A stretch of 64,000 nt of DNA, from assembly GCF_000482705.1 (NCBI RefSeq), contig NZ_AXWO01000003.1:248001-312000 (forward strand), in the 5' to 3' direction. This DNA comes from Glycomyces arizonensis DSM 44726. Lineage in GTDB: Bacteria > Actinomycetota > Actinomycetes > Mycobacteriales > Micromonosporaceae. Every line of letters begins with the position of its first letter. Position 1 is the first letter of the stretch. The notes below the pieces were generated by a model. The model was not told where the DNA came from, searched no databases, and was given only the letters and a program-made list of their open reading frames with translations. A program made the position numbers and the translations under genes. Positions 34,667 to 43,396 of this stretch are shown piece after piece.

Positions 34667-35935
34667 GTGGAGGCAGCAAGCAAGCTCGACGTCGAGTCGA
34701 TCCGGGCGGACTTCCCGATCCTGCGGCGCAAGATCGGGGACAAACCGCTCGCCTACCTCGACTCGGCGGCCACGTCGCAGAAGCCCGCCCAGGTGACCGA
34801 CGCGATGCGGCGGTTCACCGACCACTCGAACGCCAACATCTCGCGTTCGGTCCACACCCTCGCCTCCGAGGCCACCGAGGCCTACGAGGGCGCGAGGGCG
34901 AAGGTCGCGGACTTCATCGGCGCGATCAGCCACGACGAGGTGGTCTTCACCAAGAACTCCACCGAGTCGATCAACCTGGTCGCCTACGCCTTCCAGAACG
35001 CGGTGGCAGAGCGCGGCGCCGACCCGCGCTTCGTGCTGGGGCCGGGCGACGAGGTCGTGGTGACCGAGATGGAGCACCACGCCAACCTCGTGCCCTGGCA
35101 GCAGCTGTGCCTGCGCACCGGCGCCACGCTCCGCTGGATCGGCATCACCGACACCGGCCGCCTCGACCTGGAGCACCTCGACGAGGTCATCAACGAGCGC
35201 ACCAAGGTCGTCTCGTTCGTGCACGTCGCGAACCTGCTGGGCACGGTGAACCCGACCTCGCAGATCGTCGCCCGCGCCAAGGAGGTCGGCGCCCTGGTCG
35301 GGCTCGACTCCTCGCAGGCCGTGCCGCACCTCCCGGTCGACGTGACCGAGCTCGGAGTCGACTTCATCGCCTTCACCGGCCACAAGATGCTCGGTCCCAC
35401 CGGCATCGGCGTCCTGTGGGCGAAGGCCGAACTGCTCGACGCGATGCCGCCGTTCCTGACCGGCGGCTCGATGATCGAGACGGTCACCATGGAGCGCACC
35501 ACGTTCGCGAAGGCCCCGGCGAAGTTCGAGGCGGGCACGCCGCCGGTCGCCGAGGCCGTCGGCCTCGCCGCCGCCGTCGACTACCTCGCCGCGCTCGGCA
35601 TGGACAACGTCCGCGCCCACGAGAAGGAGCTCGCCGCCTACATGCTCGAACGGCTGGAGACCGTCGACGGGCTGACCGTCATCGGCCCGCGCGTGCCCAT
35701 CGGCCGCGGCGCGACGGTCTCGTTCGAGCTCGACGGCGTCCACCCGCACGACGTCGGCCAGGTCCTCGACTCCGAGGGCGTCGCCGTCCGCGTCGGCCAC
35801 CACTGCGCCAAACCGACCTGCGTCCGCTTCGGCGTCACCGCCACCACCCGCGCCTCGGGCTACGTCTACACGACCACCGAGGAAATAGACCGCTTGGTGT
35901 CGGCGTTGGAGCAGGTGCGAAAGGTGTTTGCTTGA
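34667..35935 (+). CDS. sufS: Cysteine desulfurase SufS
   Basis: PLP enzyme of 422 residues that takes sulfur from cysteine for cluster assembly. PLP lysine is Lys240 in FTGHKMLGPTG; the persulfide cysteine is Cys380 in VGHHCAKPTC. Such group II desulfurases pass sulfur to SufU. The GTG at 34667 follows AAGGAAGTAGG; an in-frame TTG at 34646 would sit on the ribosome site. Its stop overlaps the sufU start (TGATG). Confidence 0.97.
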   Translation: MEAASKLDVESIRADFPILRRKIGDKPLAYLDSAATSQKPAQVTDAMRRFTDHSNANISRSVHTLASEATEAYEGARAKVADFIGAISHDEVVFTKNSTESINLVAYAFQNAVAERGADPRFVLGPGDEVVVTEMEHHANLVPWQQLCLRTGATLRWIGITDTGRLDLEHLDEVINERTKVVSFVHVANLLGTVNPTSQIVARAKEVGALVGLDSSQAVPHLPVDVTELGVDFIAFTGHKMLGPTGIGVLWAKAELLDAMPPFLTGGSMIETVTMERTTFAKAPAKFEAGTPPVAEAVGLAAAVDYLAALGMDNVRAHEKELAAYMLERLETVDGLTVIGPRVPIGRGATVSFELDGVHPHDVGQVLDSEGVAVRVGHHCAKPTCVRFGVTATTRASGYVYTTTEEIDRLVSALEQVRKVFA

Positions 35936-36402
35936 TGAATCTCGACGAGCTGTACCAGGAAGTCATCCTCGACCACTACAAGCGGCCCCGCGGCGTCGGC
36001 CTGCGCGAGCCCTACGAGGGCGAATCGCACCAGGTCAACCCGACCTGCGGCGACGAGATCACTTTGCGCGTCCACGTCGAAGGCGGCACCGTCGCCGACG
36101 TCTCGTACGAGAACGTGGGCTGCTCGATCTCCAAGGCCTCGGCGTCGGTGCTGTACGAGCTGGTCAAGGGCGCCTCGGTCGAGGACTCGCTGGAGCGCCT
36201 CGGCGAGTTCACCGAGCTGATGAACTCCAAGGGCCAGGGCGAAGGCGACGAGGAGACCCTGGAGGACGCCGTCGCGTTCGCCGGAGTGTCGAAGTACCCC
36301 ATGCGCGTCAAGTGCGCGCTGCTGGGCTGGATGGCGTTCAAGGACGCGCTGGTCCGCGCAGAAGCAGCTGTACCGACTCCTGGAGGGGGAGCCGAGCAAT
36401 GA
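35935..36402 (+). CDS. sufU: Sulfur transfer protein SufU
   Basis: Zinc-dependent sulfurtransferase of 155 residues that accepts sulfur from SufS. The zinc ligands are visible: Cys38 and Asp40 (NPTCGDEI), Cys63 (VGCSISKAS) and Cys127 (VKCALLGW). The insert between residues 75 and 120 distinguishes SufU from IscU. The start overlaps the sufS stop; the stop overlaps the sufT start. Confidence 0.96.
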   Translation: MNLDELYQEVILDHYKRPRGVGLREPYEGESHQVNPTCGDEITLRVHVEGGTVADVSYENVGCSISKASASVLYELVKGASVEDSLERLGEFTELMNSKGQGEGDEETLEDAVAFAGVSKYPMRVKCALLGWMAFKDALVRAEAAVPTPGGGAEQ

Positions 36403-36737
36403 CCGAAGCAACGAAGGCCAAAGAAGAGGACATCCTCGAGGCGATGAAGGACGTCGTCGACCCCGAGCTCGGCATCAACGTCGTCGACCTGGGTCTGATC
36501 TACGGCGTGCACGTCGACGAGGAGAACATCGCCACGCTCGACATGACGCTGACCTCGGCGGCCTGTCCGCTCACCGACGTCATCGAGGACCAGTCCCGCT
36601 CGGCGCTCACGAGCGGCGCCGAGGGCGGCCTGGTCTCCGACATCCGCATCAACTGGGTGTGGATCCCGCCGTGGGGCCCGGACAAGATCACCGACGAGGG
36701 CCGCGACCAGCTGCGCGCGTTGGGCTTCAACGTCTAG
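36399..36737 (+). CDS. sufT: SufT / MIP18 family Fe-S maturation protein
   Basis: Protein of 112 residues of the DUF59/MIP18 family that helps deliver Fe-S clusters. Visible are MKDVVDPELGINVVDLGLIY and the conserved Cys in TSAACPLTDVIED, then WIPPWGPDKITDEG. It overlaps sufU by 4 nt (ATGA) and completes the suf operon. The name metal-sulfur cluster assembly factor is equally suitable. Confidence 0.95.
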   Translation: MTEATKAKEEDILEAMKDVVDPELGINVVDLGLIYGVHVDEENIATLDMTLTSAACPLTDVIEDQSRSALTSGAEGGLVSDIRINWVWIPPWGPDKITDEGRDQLRALGFNV

Positions 36738-36739
36738 CG

Positions 36740-37396
36740 ATGGCCAAGATCCGCCCCGCCTCGGGCGGCGGCCGGATCGTCGAGGTCGAACCCGAACGGC
36801 TCCCGAAGTGGGTCGCGAACTTCGCCGAACGCAACGGCGGCATCGCCTCCCACCGCGCCGACGGTGACGCCTGGACGATCGAGTCGAACGACGGAACGCC
36901 GGCGAGCGTCGCGTGGACGCTCGCCGGCGGCATCCCCGCCGAATGGCTCCTCGACGACGAGCCCGTCACGGCCGCCGAACGCCTCCGCGACTACGCCCTC
37001 GAACCGCGCCGCCTCGGCGTCCTCCTGGCGCGCAAGGGCGCCTACTCGGTCGGCGTCGTCGTGGACGGCCGCGTGGAGGCCTCCAAGACCGACACCGCCT
37101 ACGTCCAGGGCAAGACGAAGGCGGGCGGCCAGTCCCAGCAGCGCTTCGCCCGCCGCCGCGAAGGCCAGGCGAAGGCCGCCGGGAAGCGCGCCGCCGAAGC
37201 CGCCGCGGCGGTGCTCGCGAACGCCGACCTCGACGCCCTGGTGACCGGGGGAGCGGTGGACGCGATCCTCGACGACCCGCGCCTGAGGCATCTCTCCCCG
37301 TCCATCCACTTCGGTGACATCGCCGAGCCCAAGCGGGCGCTGCTGACCGAGACGGCCTACCGCGCCATCGGCTTCACCGTCCACATTCCCGGTTGA
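36740..37396 (+). CDS. acVLRF1-type peptidyl-tRNA hydrolase
   Basis: Protein of 218 residues matching the actinobacterial Vms1-like release factor family, which cleaves peptidyl-tRNA on stalled large ribosomal subunits. The hallmark is KTKAGGQSQQRFARRREGQ near residues 125-143, an eRF1-type catalytic loop with GGQ-like Gly-Gly-Gln. The start is 2 nt after the sufT stop, so it probably rides on the suf transcript, though its role lies in ribosome rescue. There is no separate ribosome site of note. Confidence 0.88.
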   Translation: MAKIRPASGGGRIVEVEPERLPKWVANFAERNGGIASHRADGDAWTIESNDGTPASVAWTLAGGIPAEWLLDDEPVTAAERLRDYALEPRRLGVLLARKGAYSVGVVVDGRVEASKTDTAYVQGKTKAGGQSQQRFARRREGQAKAAGKRAAEAAAAVLANADLDALVTGGAVDAILDDPRLRHLSPSIHFGDIAEPKRALLTETAYRAIGFTVHIPG

Positions 37397-37450
37397 GGGG
37401 GCATGCGGGCCTCCCGTTGGCGGCCGGACGGACCGATCGCACCCGACCGC

Positions 37451-37456
37451 TAGACT
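37451..37456 (+). promoter_or_regulatory. -10 box of the kinase gene
   Basis: TAGACT lies about 50 nt before GTG 37509. The leader holds a GAGGA ribosome site. No firm -35 box was found. Confidence 0.4.
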
Positions 37457-37508
37457 GTGGGCCGATTTTCGAAACACCCAGCACCACGGTCGAATCCGAG
37501 GATCCCGC

Positions 37509-38996
37509 GTGACCGAGACCCTGCTAGCGAACCGCTACCGACTCGACAGCCTCATCGCGACCGGCGGCATGGGCGCGGTGTGGCGCGCCCACGACATCCG
37601 GCTCGACCGCGCCGTCGCCGTCAAACTCCTCAAGAACTCCCTGTTCGAGGACGGCGAGCGCTCCCGGGCGCGGTTCGAGCGCGAGGCCAGGGCCGCCGCG
37701 AGGCTGAAGGGTCCCGGCATCGTCGCCGTCCACGACCACGGCGAGGCCACCCTCCAGGACGAGCAGGTGGCCTACCTCGTCATGGAGCTCGTCGAGGGCG
37801 AATCGCTGTCGGCGGTCCTCGACCGCGAGGAGCGGCTGCCCGCGGAGCGGACGCTCGACATCGCCGCGTCCGTCGCCACGGCGCTCGACGCCGCCCACCG
37901 CCAGGGCATCGTCCACCGCGACATCAAACCCGCGAACATCCTCATCGACGAGGACGGCACCGTCAAACTCGTCGACTTCGGCGTCGCCCAGGTCAGCGGG
38001 GTCACCGCCCTGACCTCCAGCGGCGTCTCGCTCGGCACCCTCACCTACGCCGCGCCCGAACAGCTCGGCCCCGGCGAGGTCACCGCCGCCACCGACCTCT
38101 ACGCGCTCGGCGCGGTCGCCTACGAATGCCTCGCCGGGCGCCCGCCCTTCGACTCCACCGACCCGAAGACCGTCGTCGCCGGGCACCTGAGCACCGCGCC
38201 GCCGCCCCTGCCCGACGACGTGCCCGCCGGGGCCGCGGCCGTGATCCTCAAGGCGCTCGCGAAGGAACCGGGGCGGCGCTGGGCCTCGGGCACGGCCTTC
38301 GCCGAGGCGTGCCGGACGGCCCTGCACGAAGCGGCGACCCTCCCCATCGCCCCTCCGCGGCCCGCCCCGCCCGCCGCCCCGCCGAACCGGGACCCGATCG
38401 GCACCGCCGCGCAAGCGGCGCGGCGCCGCTGGCCGTGGAGGATCACCGTCACCGCCGCGGCGGCAGCGGCCCTGCTCCTCGCGGCCGTGCTCGTCTGGTC
38501 GCCCTGGCGCGACGCCCCCGACGGCCGCATCACCGGACAGGAGTCGGGCACCGGCGAGGACGCCGCGGCCACCACGGCGGCACCCGAGGAGGACACGACC
38601 TCCCCGGACCCGTCCCCGAGCACCGCCCCCGCATCGCCCGAGGCCACCGGCGCGGACGACGGCGCGGATGACGGCGCGGACGACGGCGCCGAGAACGGCG
38701 AGGAGGGCTCCGGCTCGGATCCGGACGGCGAGACCGGCGACGGCGCCGAAGCGGACGGGCCCGAGCCGCCCGAGGTCCCCGACGTCGTCGGCCAGTCGTC
38801 ATCGGACGCCCGGGCCGAGCTCGCCGCCGCCGGTTTCGAGCACCTCGAATACTGGATGCCCCAGCCGTACGCCTACTCGCCGTGGCCCGAGGACTGCCAG
38901 GTCATGTCCCAGAGCCCGGCGGCCGGAGCGACCGCCGACACCGACGAGACGATACGGCTGGAGGTCTTCGACCCCTACCCCTCGGACTGCCCGTGA
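37509..38996 (+). CDS. Membrane Ser/Thr protein kinase with one PASTA domain
   Basis: Kinase of 495 residues. The cytoplasmic kinase domain (about 8-280) has GGMGAVW, Lys39 in AVAVKLL, HRDIKPAN (136-143) and LVDFGVAQ. One transmembrane helix lies near 310-331. Outside the membrane is an acidic linker with ADDG repeats, then one PASTA domain (about 420-492) starting VPDVVGQSSSDARAEL with two Cys near its end. PASTA kinases such as PknB sense muropeptides or lipid II. PknB has four PASTA units; this one has a single unit and is not in the pknB/pbpA/rodA cluster, so it is a side-branch kinase. Confidence 0.93.
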   Translation: MTETLLANRYRLDSLIATGGMGAVWRAHDIRLDRAVAVKLLKNSLFEDGERSRARFEREARAAARLKGPGIVAVHDHGEATLQDEQVAYLVMELVEGESLSAVLDREERLPAERTLDIAASVATALDAAHRQGIVHRDIKPANILIDEDGTVKLVDFGVAQVSGVTALTSSGVSLGTLTYAAPEQLGPGEVTAATDLYALGAVAYECLAGRPPFDSTDPKTVVAGHLSTAPPPLPDDVPAGAAAVILKALAKEPGRRWASGTAFAEACRTALHEAATLPIAPPRPAPPAAPPNRDPIGTAAQAARRRWPWRITVTAAAAAALLLAAVLVWSPWRDAPDGRITGQESGTGEDAAATTAAPEEDTTSPDPSPSTAPASPEATGADDGADDGADDGAENGEEGSGSDPDGETGDGAEADGPEPPEVPDVVGQSSSDARAELAAAGFEHLEYWMPQPYAYSPWPEDCQVMSQSPAAGATADTDETIRLEVFDPYPSDCP

Positions 38997-39003
38997 CCCG
39001 GCG

Positions 39004-40611
39004 TCACGGTGAGGTGTCCGCCCTGATCTCGGCGGCCCTCGCGTCGGTGTCATCGCCGTAGTCGGCGGGCTTGGCCCCGCGCAGCTCCAAGTCCGGCAGG
39101 AACAGCGTCATGATGATCGCGACGGCGGCGATCGAGGCGGCCACCGTGAACACCATGTCCAGGCCGTCGGTGAACGCCAGTTGCACGACCTCCTTGATCG
39201 GATCGGGCAGGCCCTGCACCACCGTCGGCGACTCCATCACGTTCGACAGGTCGGCGTCGCTGAGGTCCGTCTGACCGCCGCCCACCTGGGCGATCGCCCC
39301 CGGCAGGTTCGCCTCCAGCTCGCCGTTGAGCCTGGAGTTCATGACCGCGCCGAGCAGCGCCGTCCCGATGGCCCCGCCGAGCGACCTGGCGAAGTTGTTG
39401 GTCGACGTCCCCGCGCCCAGGTCCTCGACCGAGACGATGTTCTGCATGGCCAGCACCAGCGGCTGCATGAACATGCCCATGCCGCCGCCGAGCACGAGCA
39501 TGTAGATCGCGCTCTGCCACAGCGGCGTGTCCAGGTGCAGCTGCGTGAACAGGGTCAGCCCGGCCGTGGTGACGACGGACCCGGACACCAGGAACCACTT
39601 GTAGCGCCCGATCTTGGAGATGATGAACCCCGACGAGATCGACGTCAGGAGCATCCCGCCCATCATCGGCAGCATGAGCAGGCCGGAGCCCGTCGGCGAG
39701 TAGCCGCGCACCATCTGGAAGAACAGCGGGATGTAGACGATGCCGGAGAACATCGCGACGCCGAAGACGAGCGCGATCGCGGCGGCGAGGCTGAACGTGC
39801 CGTGGCGGAACATCCGCAGCGGCAGGATCGGCTCCTCGGCCCGCGTCTCCACGTACACGAACAGGACCCCCAGGATCGCGGCGGCGGTGAACAGGGCGAT
39901 GATCACCCCCGACGTCCACGGGTACGTCTGCCCGCCCCACGTGGTGGCCAGCAGCAGGCAGACCACCGCCGGGACGAGGCAGGCCGCGCCGAGGTAGTCG
40001 ATCTTGTGCTGCCGCGTGGGCAGCTTGTGGCGGCGCAGCACGAGGTCGACCGCGATGAGCGCGGCCAGGCCGGTCGGCAGGTTGATGTAGAAGATCCAGC
40101 GCCAGTCCACCTCGGCGAGCCACCCGCCGAGCACCGGCCCGGCCACCGACGAGATGGCGAACACGCCGCCGAACAGGCCCTGGTACTTGCCCCGCTCGCG
40201 GGGCGGCAGCACGTCGGAGACGATCGTGAACGCCAAGGTCATCAACCCGCCCGCGCCCAGGCCCTGGAGGCCCCGGAAGATCACCAGCTGGAGCATGTTC
40301 TGCGCCAGACCCGCCAGCGCCGAGGCGAGCAGGAACACCGTGATCGCGAGCAGGATGATCCGCCGCCTGCCGTACAGGTCGCTCATCTTGCCGTACAGCG
40401 GGGCCGACGCGGTGGTGGCGATGAGGTAGGCGGTGACGACCCACGTGTAGTCGCTCATGCCCTGCAGGTCGCCCACGATCGTGGGCAGGGCGGTGCCCAC
40501 GATCGTCTGGTCCAGGGAGGCCAGGAGCATCGCGAGCATGAGCGCGCCGAAGAGCGTGAACAGCTCCCGGCGGCTCAGCATCTGACCGGCCTGCCTCGCG
40601 TCATCGCCCAT
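39004..40611 (-). CDS. MFS drug exporter, DHA2 family
   Basis: Proton-driven membrane exporter of 535 residues with about 14 transmembrane helices. TM1 carries SLDQTIVGTALPTIVGDL, the DHA2 signature with a membrane Asp; motif A is GKMSDLYGRRRI; motif C-like GLGAGGLMTLAFTI/GPVLGGWLA follow. Substrates are probably hydrophobic cations or antibiotics. The gene ends 7 nt from the convergent kinase gene. A -10 box TACGCT lies 7 nt before its ATG. Confidence 0.92.
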   Translation of the reverse strand: MGDDARQAGQMLSRRELFTLFGALMLAMLLASLDQTIVGTALPTIVGDLQGMSDYTWVVTAYLIATTASAPLYGKMSDLYGRRRIILLAITVFLLASALAGLAQNMLQLVIFRGLQGLGAGGLMTLAFTIVSDVLPPRERGKYQGLFGGVFAISSVAGPVLGGWLAEVDWRWIFYINLPTGLAALIAVDLVLRRHKLPTRQHKIDYLGAACLVPAVVCLLLATTWGGQTYPWTSGVIIALFTAAAILGVLFVYVETRAEEPILPLRMFRHGTFSLAAAIALVFGVAMFSGIVYIPLFFQMVRGYSPTGSGLLMLPMMGGMLLTSISSGFIISKIGRYKWFLVSGSVVTTAGLTLFTQLHLDTPLWQSAIYMLVLGGGMGMFMQPLVLAMQNIVSVEDLGAGTSTNNFARSLGGAIGTALLGAVMNSRLNGELEANLPGAIAQVGGGQTDLSDADLSNVMESPTVVQGLPDPIKEVVQLAFTDGLDMVFTVAASIAAVAIIMTLFLPDLELRGAKPADYGDDTDARAAEIRADTSP

Positions 40612-40618
40612 AAAGGCG

Positions 40619-40624
40619 AGCGTA
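40619..40624 (-). promoter_or_regulatory. -10 box next to the MFS gene start
   Basis: On the minus strand TACGCT, 7 nt, then ATG 40611. It suggests a separate leaderless transcript for the exporter although the GH42 gene ends just upstream. Confidence 0.4.
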
Positions 40625-40657
40625 TGGCGCGACTCGCGTTCGGCGTGCCGGAAACGA

Positions 40658-42571
40658 CTATTCGGCGCGCTTGTCGACCACCCACGCGCCGGCCGGGACG
40701 ATGACGCGGCCGACCTGAGTCTCGGCGTCGGTGTGGTTGATGACGAAGCGCCACGGGCCGCGGTCGACGACGTCGACGCCGGGCGAGCCGGGCCCGTTCA
40801 GTTCGAGCGCCTCGAACAGGCGGTCCCACGCCTCGTCGACGAGCTTGCACGAGACGTACCAGGCCTCGCCCTCCCCGAACGGGTTGACGGTGACGGCGGG
40901 CTGGTTCTCGATGACCTCGCCGGTGGCGTACTGGGTGACGCACTGGGCGCCGCGCAGCTCGACCAGTTCGCAGAAGCGCTCGGCGGCGCCGAAGTTCCAC
41001 AGCGCCCGCAGCTCGCCGGCCGGCTGGGGGAGGTGCTCGAGGACGCGGATGCCGAACAGGTCGGTGAGCCCGCCGAGGAAGCCGCCGAGCCAGATCTGGC
41101 AGTGCTCGTCGACCGCGCCGGTGAGGTAGGAGGCGACCAGCCGCCCGCCCCCGGCGGTGAACCAGCGCAGGTTCTCGGCGGCGGCCTCGCTGAGCACGTA
41201 CGTGGAGGGGGCGATCACGGTGGAGTACTTCCCGAGCTCGCCCTCGGGGGCGACGAAGTCGACGGTCACGCCGCGGTCGCGCAGCACCCGGTGGATCTGG
41301 GACACGTTCTCGAAGTAGTCGACCTTCGCCGGGAGCGAGGCGTGGCCGCCGGTGGCCCACCACGACTCGGGGCTCCACAGGATCGCGACGTCGGCCGCGA
41401 CGGGCTCGTCCACCGTCGCGGCGAGGCCCGGGAGCGCCCGCCCGAACTCGACGACCTCGCGGAAGCCTCGCGTGTCCTTGCCGGCGTGGGGCACCAGCGC
41501 GGAGTGCCACTGCTCGGCGCCGCCGCGACCGGAGCGCCACTGGAAGAACATGGCGCCCTTGGAGCCGCGGCTGATGTGGATCATCGAGTGGCGGCTCATG
41601 CGGCCCGGGCCCTTGGCGATGGCCCCGTCGGGGCTGTGGACGGCGCCCGCGGACTGCTCCATGAGCAGCCACGGCTTCCCTCCGGCCCAGGAGCGGGACA
41701 GGTCGGCGTGGAGGGCGCTCTGCCGCTCGGCGGTCTCGTCCGCGTCGTTGGGATAGGAGTCGAAGGCGACGAGGTCGACTTCGCTCGACCACTGCCACTG
41801 GTCGACCGGGACCCACTGGCCGAACACGTAGTTCGTGGTGACGGGGATCTCGGGGTCGGCCTCGCGCAGGAGGTCGCGCTGGGCGCGGAAGTGGTCGAGC
41901 AGCGCGTCGGAGGTGAAGCGCTTGAAGTCGAGCTCGTGGGCGGGGTTGGCGAGGTACTGGGTGGCGCGGGGCGCGAGGATCTGGTCCCACTCGGAGTACG
42001 CCTGGGACCAGAACGAGCCCCACCACGCCGCGTTGAGGGCCTCCAGCGTCTCGTATTTCCGCTGGAGCCAGGCGCGGAAGGCCCGCTCGGCGTGTGCGGA
42101 GTGGCTCGTGGAGCCGTACTCGTTGTGCACGTGCCACATCGCCAGGGCCGGGTGCTCGGCGTAGCGCTCGGCGAGCTTCCCGGCGATCCGCAGGCTCGCC
42201 TCGCGGTAGGCCGGGGCGTGGACGTCATAGGTGTCGCGTGAGCCGTGGACCTGGAGCGTCCCGTCGGGGCGCGTGTTCAGCGCGTCGGGGTAGGCGAGGG
42301 TGAACCACGGCGGCGGGGACGCGGTCGGGGTGGCCAGGGCGACGCTGACACCGCCCTCGTGGAGCTTGTCGAGGACGCGGTCGAGCCAGCCGAAGTCGTA
42401 CTCGCCCTCCTTCGGTTCGAGCCTGGACCACGAGAAGATGCCGAGGCTGACGAGGTTGACCCCGGCCTCGCGCATGAGGGCGACGTCGTCGTCCCACACG
42501 TCCTCGGGCCACTGCTCGGGGTTGTAGTCACCGCCGTAGCAGAGTCCGTCGACGCCTTTGGGCCAGTGCAT
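40658..42571 (-). CDS. GH42 beta-galactosidase
   Basis: Intracellular enzyme of 637 residues without a signal peptide, hydrolysing terminal beta-galactosides, often from plant galactans. The barrel starts GGDYNPEQWPEDVWDDDVALM. Catalytic residues are Glu151 (HVHNEYG, acid/base) and Glu305 (LLMEQSAG, nucleophile). The trimerisation domain and short C-terminal beta domain follow. GAGAGGA precedes the ATG. A palindromic operator lies just upstream. No transporter or regulator for galactosides is next to it in the window. Confidence 0.95.
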   Translation of the reverse strand: MHWPKGVDGLCYGGDYNPEQWPEDVWDDDVALMREAGVNLVSLGIFSWSRLEPKEGEYDFGWLDRVLDKLHEGGVSVALATPTASPPPWFTLAYPDALNTRPDGTLQVHGSRDTYDVHAPAYREASLRIAGKLAERYAEHPALAMWHVHNEYGSTSHSAHAERAFRAWLQRKYETLEALNAAWWGSFWSQAYSEWDQILAPRATQYLANPAHELDFKRFTSDALLDHFRAQRDLLREADPEIPVTTNYVFGQWVPVDQWQWSSEVDLVAFDSYPNDADETAERQSALHADLSRSWAGGKPWLLMEQSAGAVHSPDGAIAKGPGRMSRHSMIHISRGSKGAMFFQWRSGRGGAEQWHSALVPHAGKDTRGFREVVEFGRALPGLAATVDEPVAADVAILWSPESWWATGGHASLPAKVDYFENVSQIHRVLRDRGVTVDFVAPEGELGKYSTVIAPSTYVLSEAAAENLRWFTAGGGRLVASYLTGAVDEHCQIWLGGFLGGLTDLFGIRVLEHLPQPAGELRALWNFGAAERFCELVELRGAQCVTQYATGEVIENQPAVTVNPFGEGEAWYVSCKLVDEAWDRLFEALELNGPGSPGVDVVDRGPWRFVINHTDAETQVGRVIVPAGAWVVDKRAE

Positions 42572-42599
42572 GAGGGTGTCCTCTCGACAAGCGGGGTGT

Positions 42600-42626
42600 G
42601 AGTTAGTTGCCTGACAAAACTAACTC
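42600..42626. promoter_or_regulatory. Palindromic operator before GH42 gene
   Basis: Perfect 9-nt arms GAGTTAGTT (42600-42608) and AACTAACTC (42618-42626) with a 9-nt centre. The pattern resembles ROK-family (XylR/NagC-like) operators with TTAGTTT half sites. It lies 29 bp upstream of the GH42 start. No ROK regulator is encoded in the window. Confidence 0.65.
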
Positions 42627-42676
42627 GCTTCGGGGAACTCGGCCAACCACTTCCCGGCCGACGCGTCCCGGGGCGC

Positions 42677-43396
42677 TCATTCGGGGGTGAGCGCCGCGAA
42701 CCGCTCCGAGCGCAGCCGCTCGGGCCAGGTGTCGTCGACCGGCGGCAGCGTGGCCGGGTCGATGCCCACCGCCCACGACAGCAGCAGGTCGGCCAGCCGC
42801 GGATTCCGCGCCAGCGCCGGGCCGTGCATGTAGGTGCCCACGACGTGCCCCGCCCAGGCGCCCTCGGTGGCGCCGTCGTTGCCGATCCCGGCGCTCACGT
42901 GCGCCAGCGGCTGCACGGCCTCGCCGAGGTGGGTGCGCCCGCCGTGGTTCTCGAAGCCGGTGATCGGGCCGATGCCCAGCACCGGCGAGCCCTCACCGGC
43001 GACCTCGCCCACGGCCCGGCTCTCGCCCCGGTCCGAGCGCAGGTCGAGGATCCCCAGGCCCGCGTAGCAGCGGCCGTTGGCGTAGAACGACTCGCCGAGC
43101 AGCTGGTAGCCCGCGCAGATCGCCAGGATCGGCTTCCCCGACTCGGCGGCCCTGGCCAGAGCGCCGTCGTCGAGCAGCCGCTCGGCCGCCACCGCCTGCG
43201 GGCCGTCCTCGCCGCCGCCGATGAGGTAGATGTCGGCGCCGTGCGGGATGTGCTGGTCCGAGCGGACCTGCATCGGCTCGACGTCGATGCCGCGGGCGCG
43301 GGCCCGGTGGGCCAGCACCAGCAGGTTGCCCCGGTCGCCGTAGGTCGACAGCAGGTCGGGGTAGAGCCAGACGATGCGCAGTGTGCTAATTGACAC
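42677..43396 (-). CDS. gatD: Glutamine amidotransferase GatD (lipid II amidation)
   Basis: Type 1 glutaminase subunit of 239 residues that supplies ammonia to MurT for amidating the D-Glu of lipid II. Nucleophile Cys94 lies in LAICAGYQLLG and the partner His191 in GTYMHGP. Typical GatD start LRIVWLYPDLLSTYGDRGN is seen. The GTG at 43396 makes it overlap the end of murT by 11 nt, which fits a translationally coupled pair. A longer frame reaching 43642 overlaps murT coding sequence and was rejected. Confidence 0.94.
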   Translation of the reverse strand: MSISTLRIVWLYPDLLSTYGDRGNLLVLAHRARARGIDVEPMQVRSDQHIPHGADIYLIGGGEDGPQAVAAERLLDDGALARAAESGKPILAICAGYQLLGESFYANGRCYAGLGILDLRSDRGESRAVGEVAGEGSPVLGIGPITGFENHGGRTHLGEAVQPLAHVSAGIGNDGATEGAWAGHVVGTYMHGPALARNPRLADLLLSWAVGIDPATLPPVDDTWPERLRSERFAALTPE

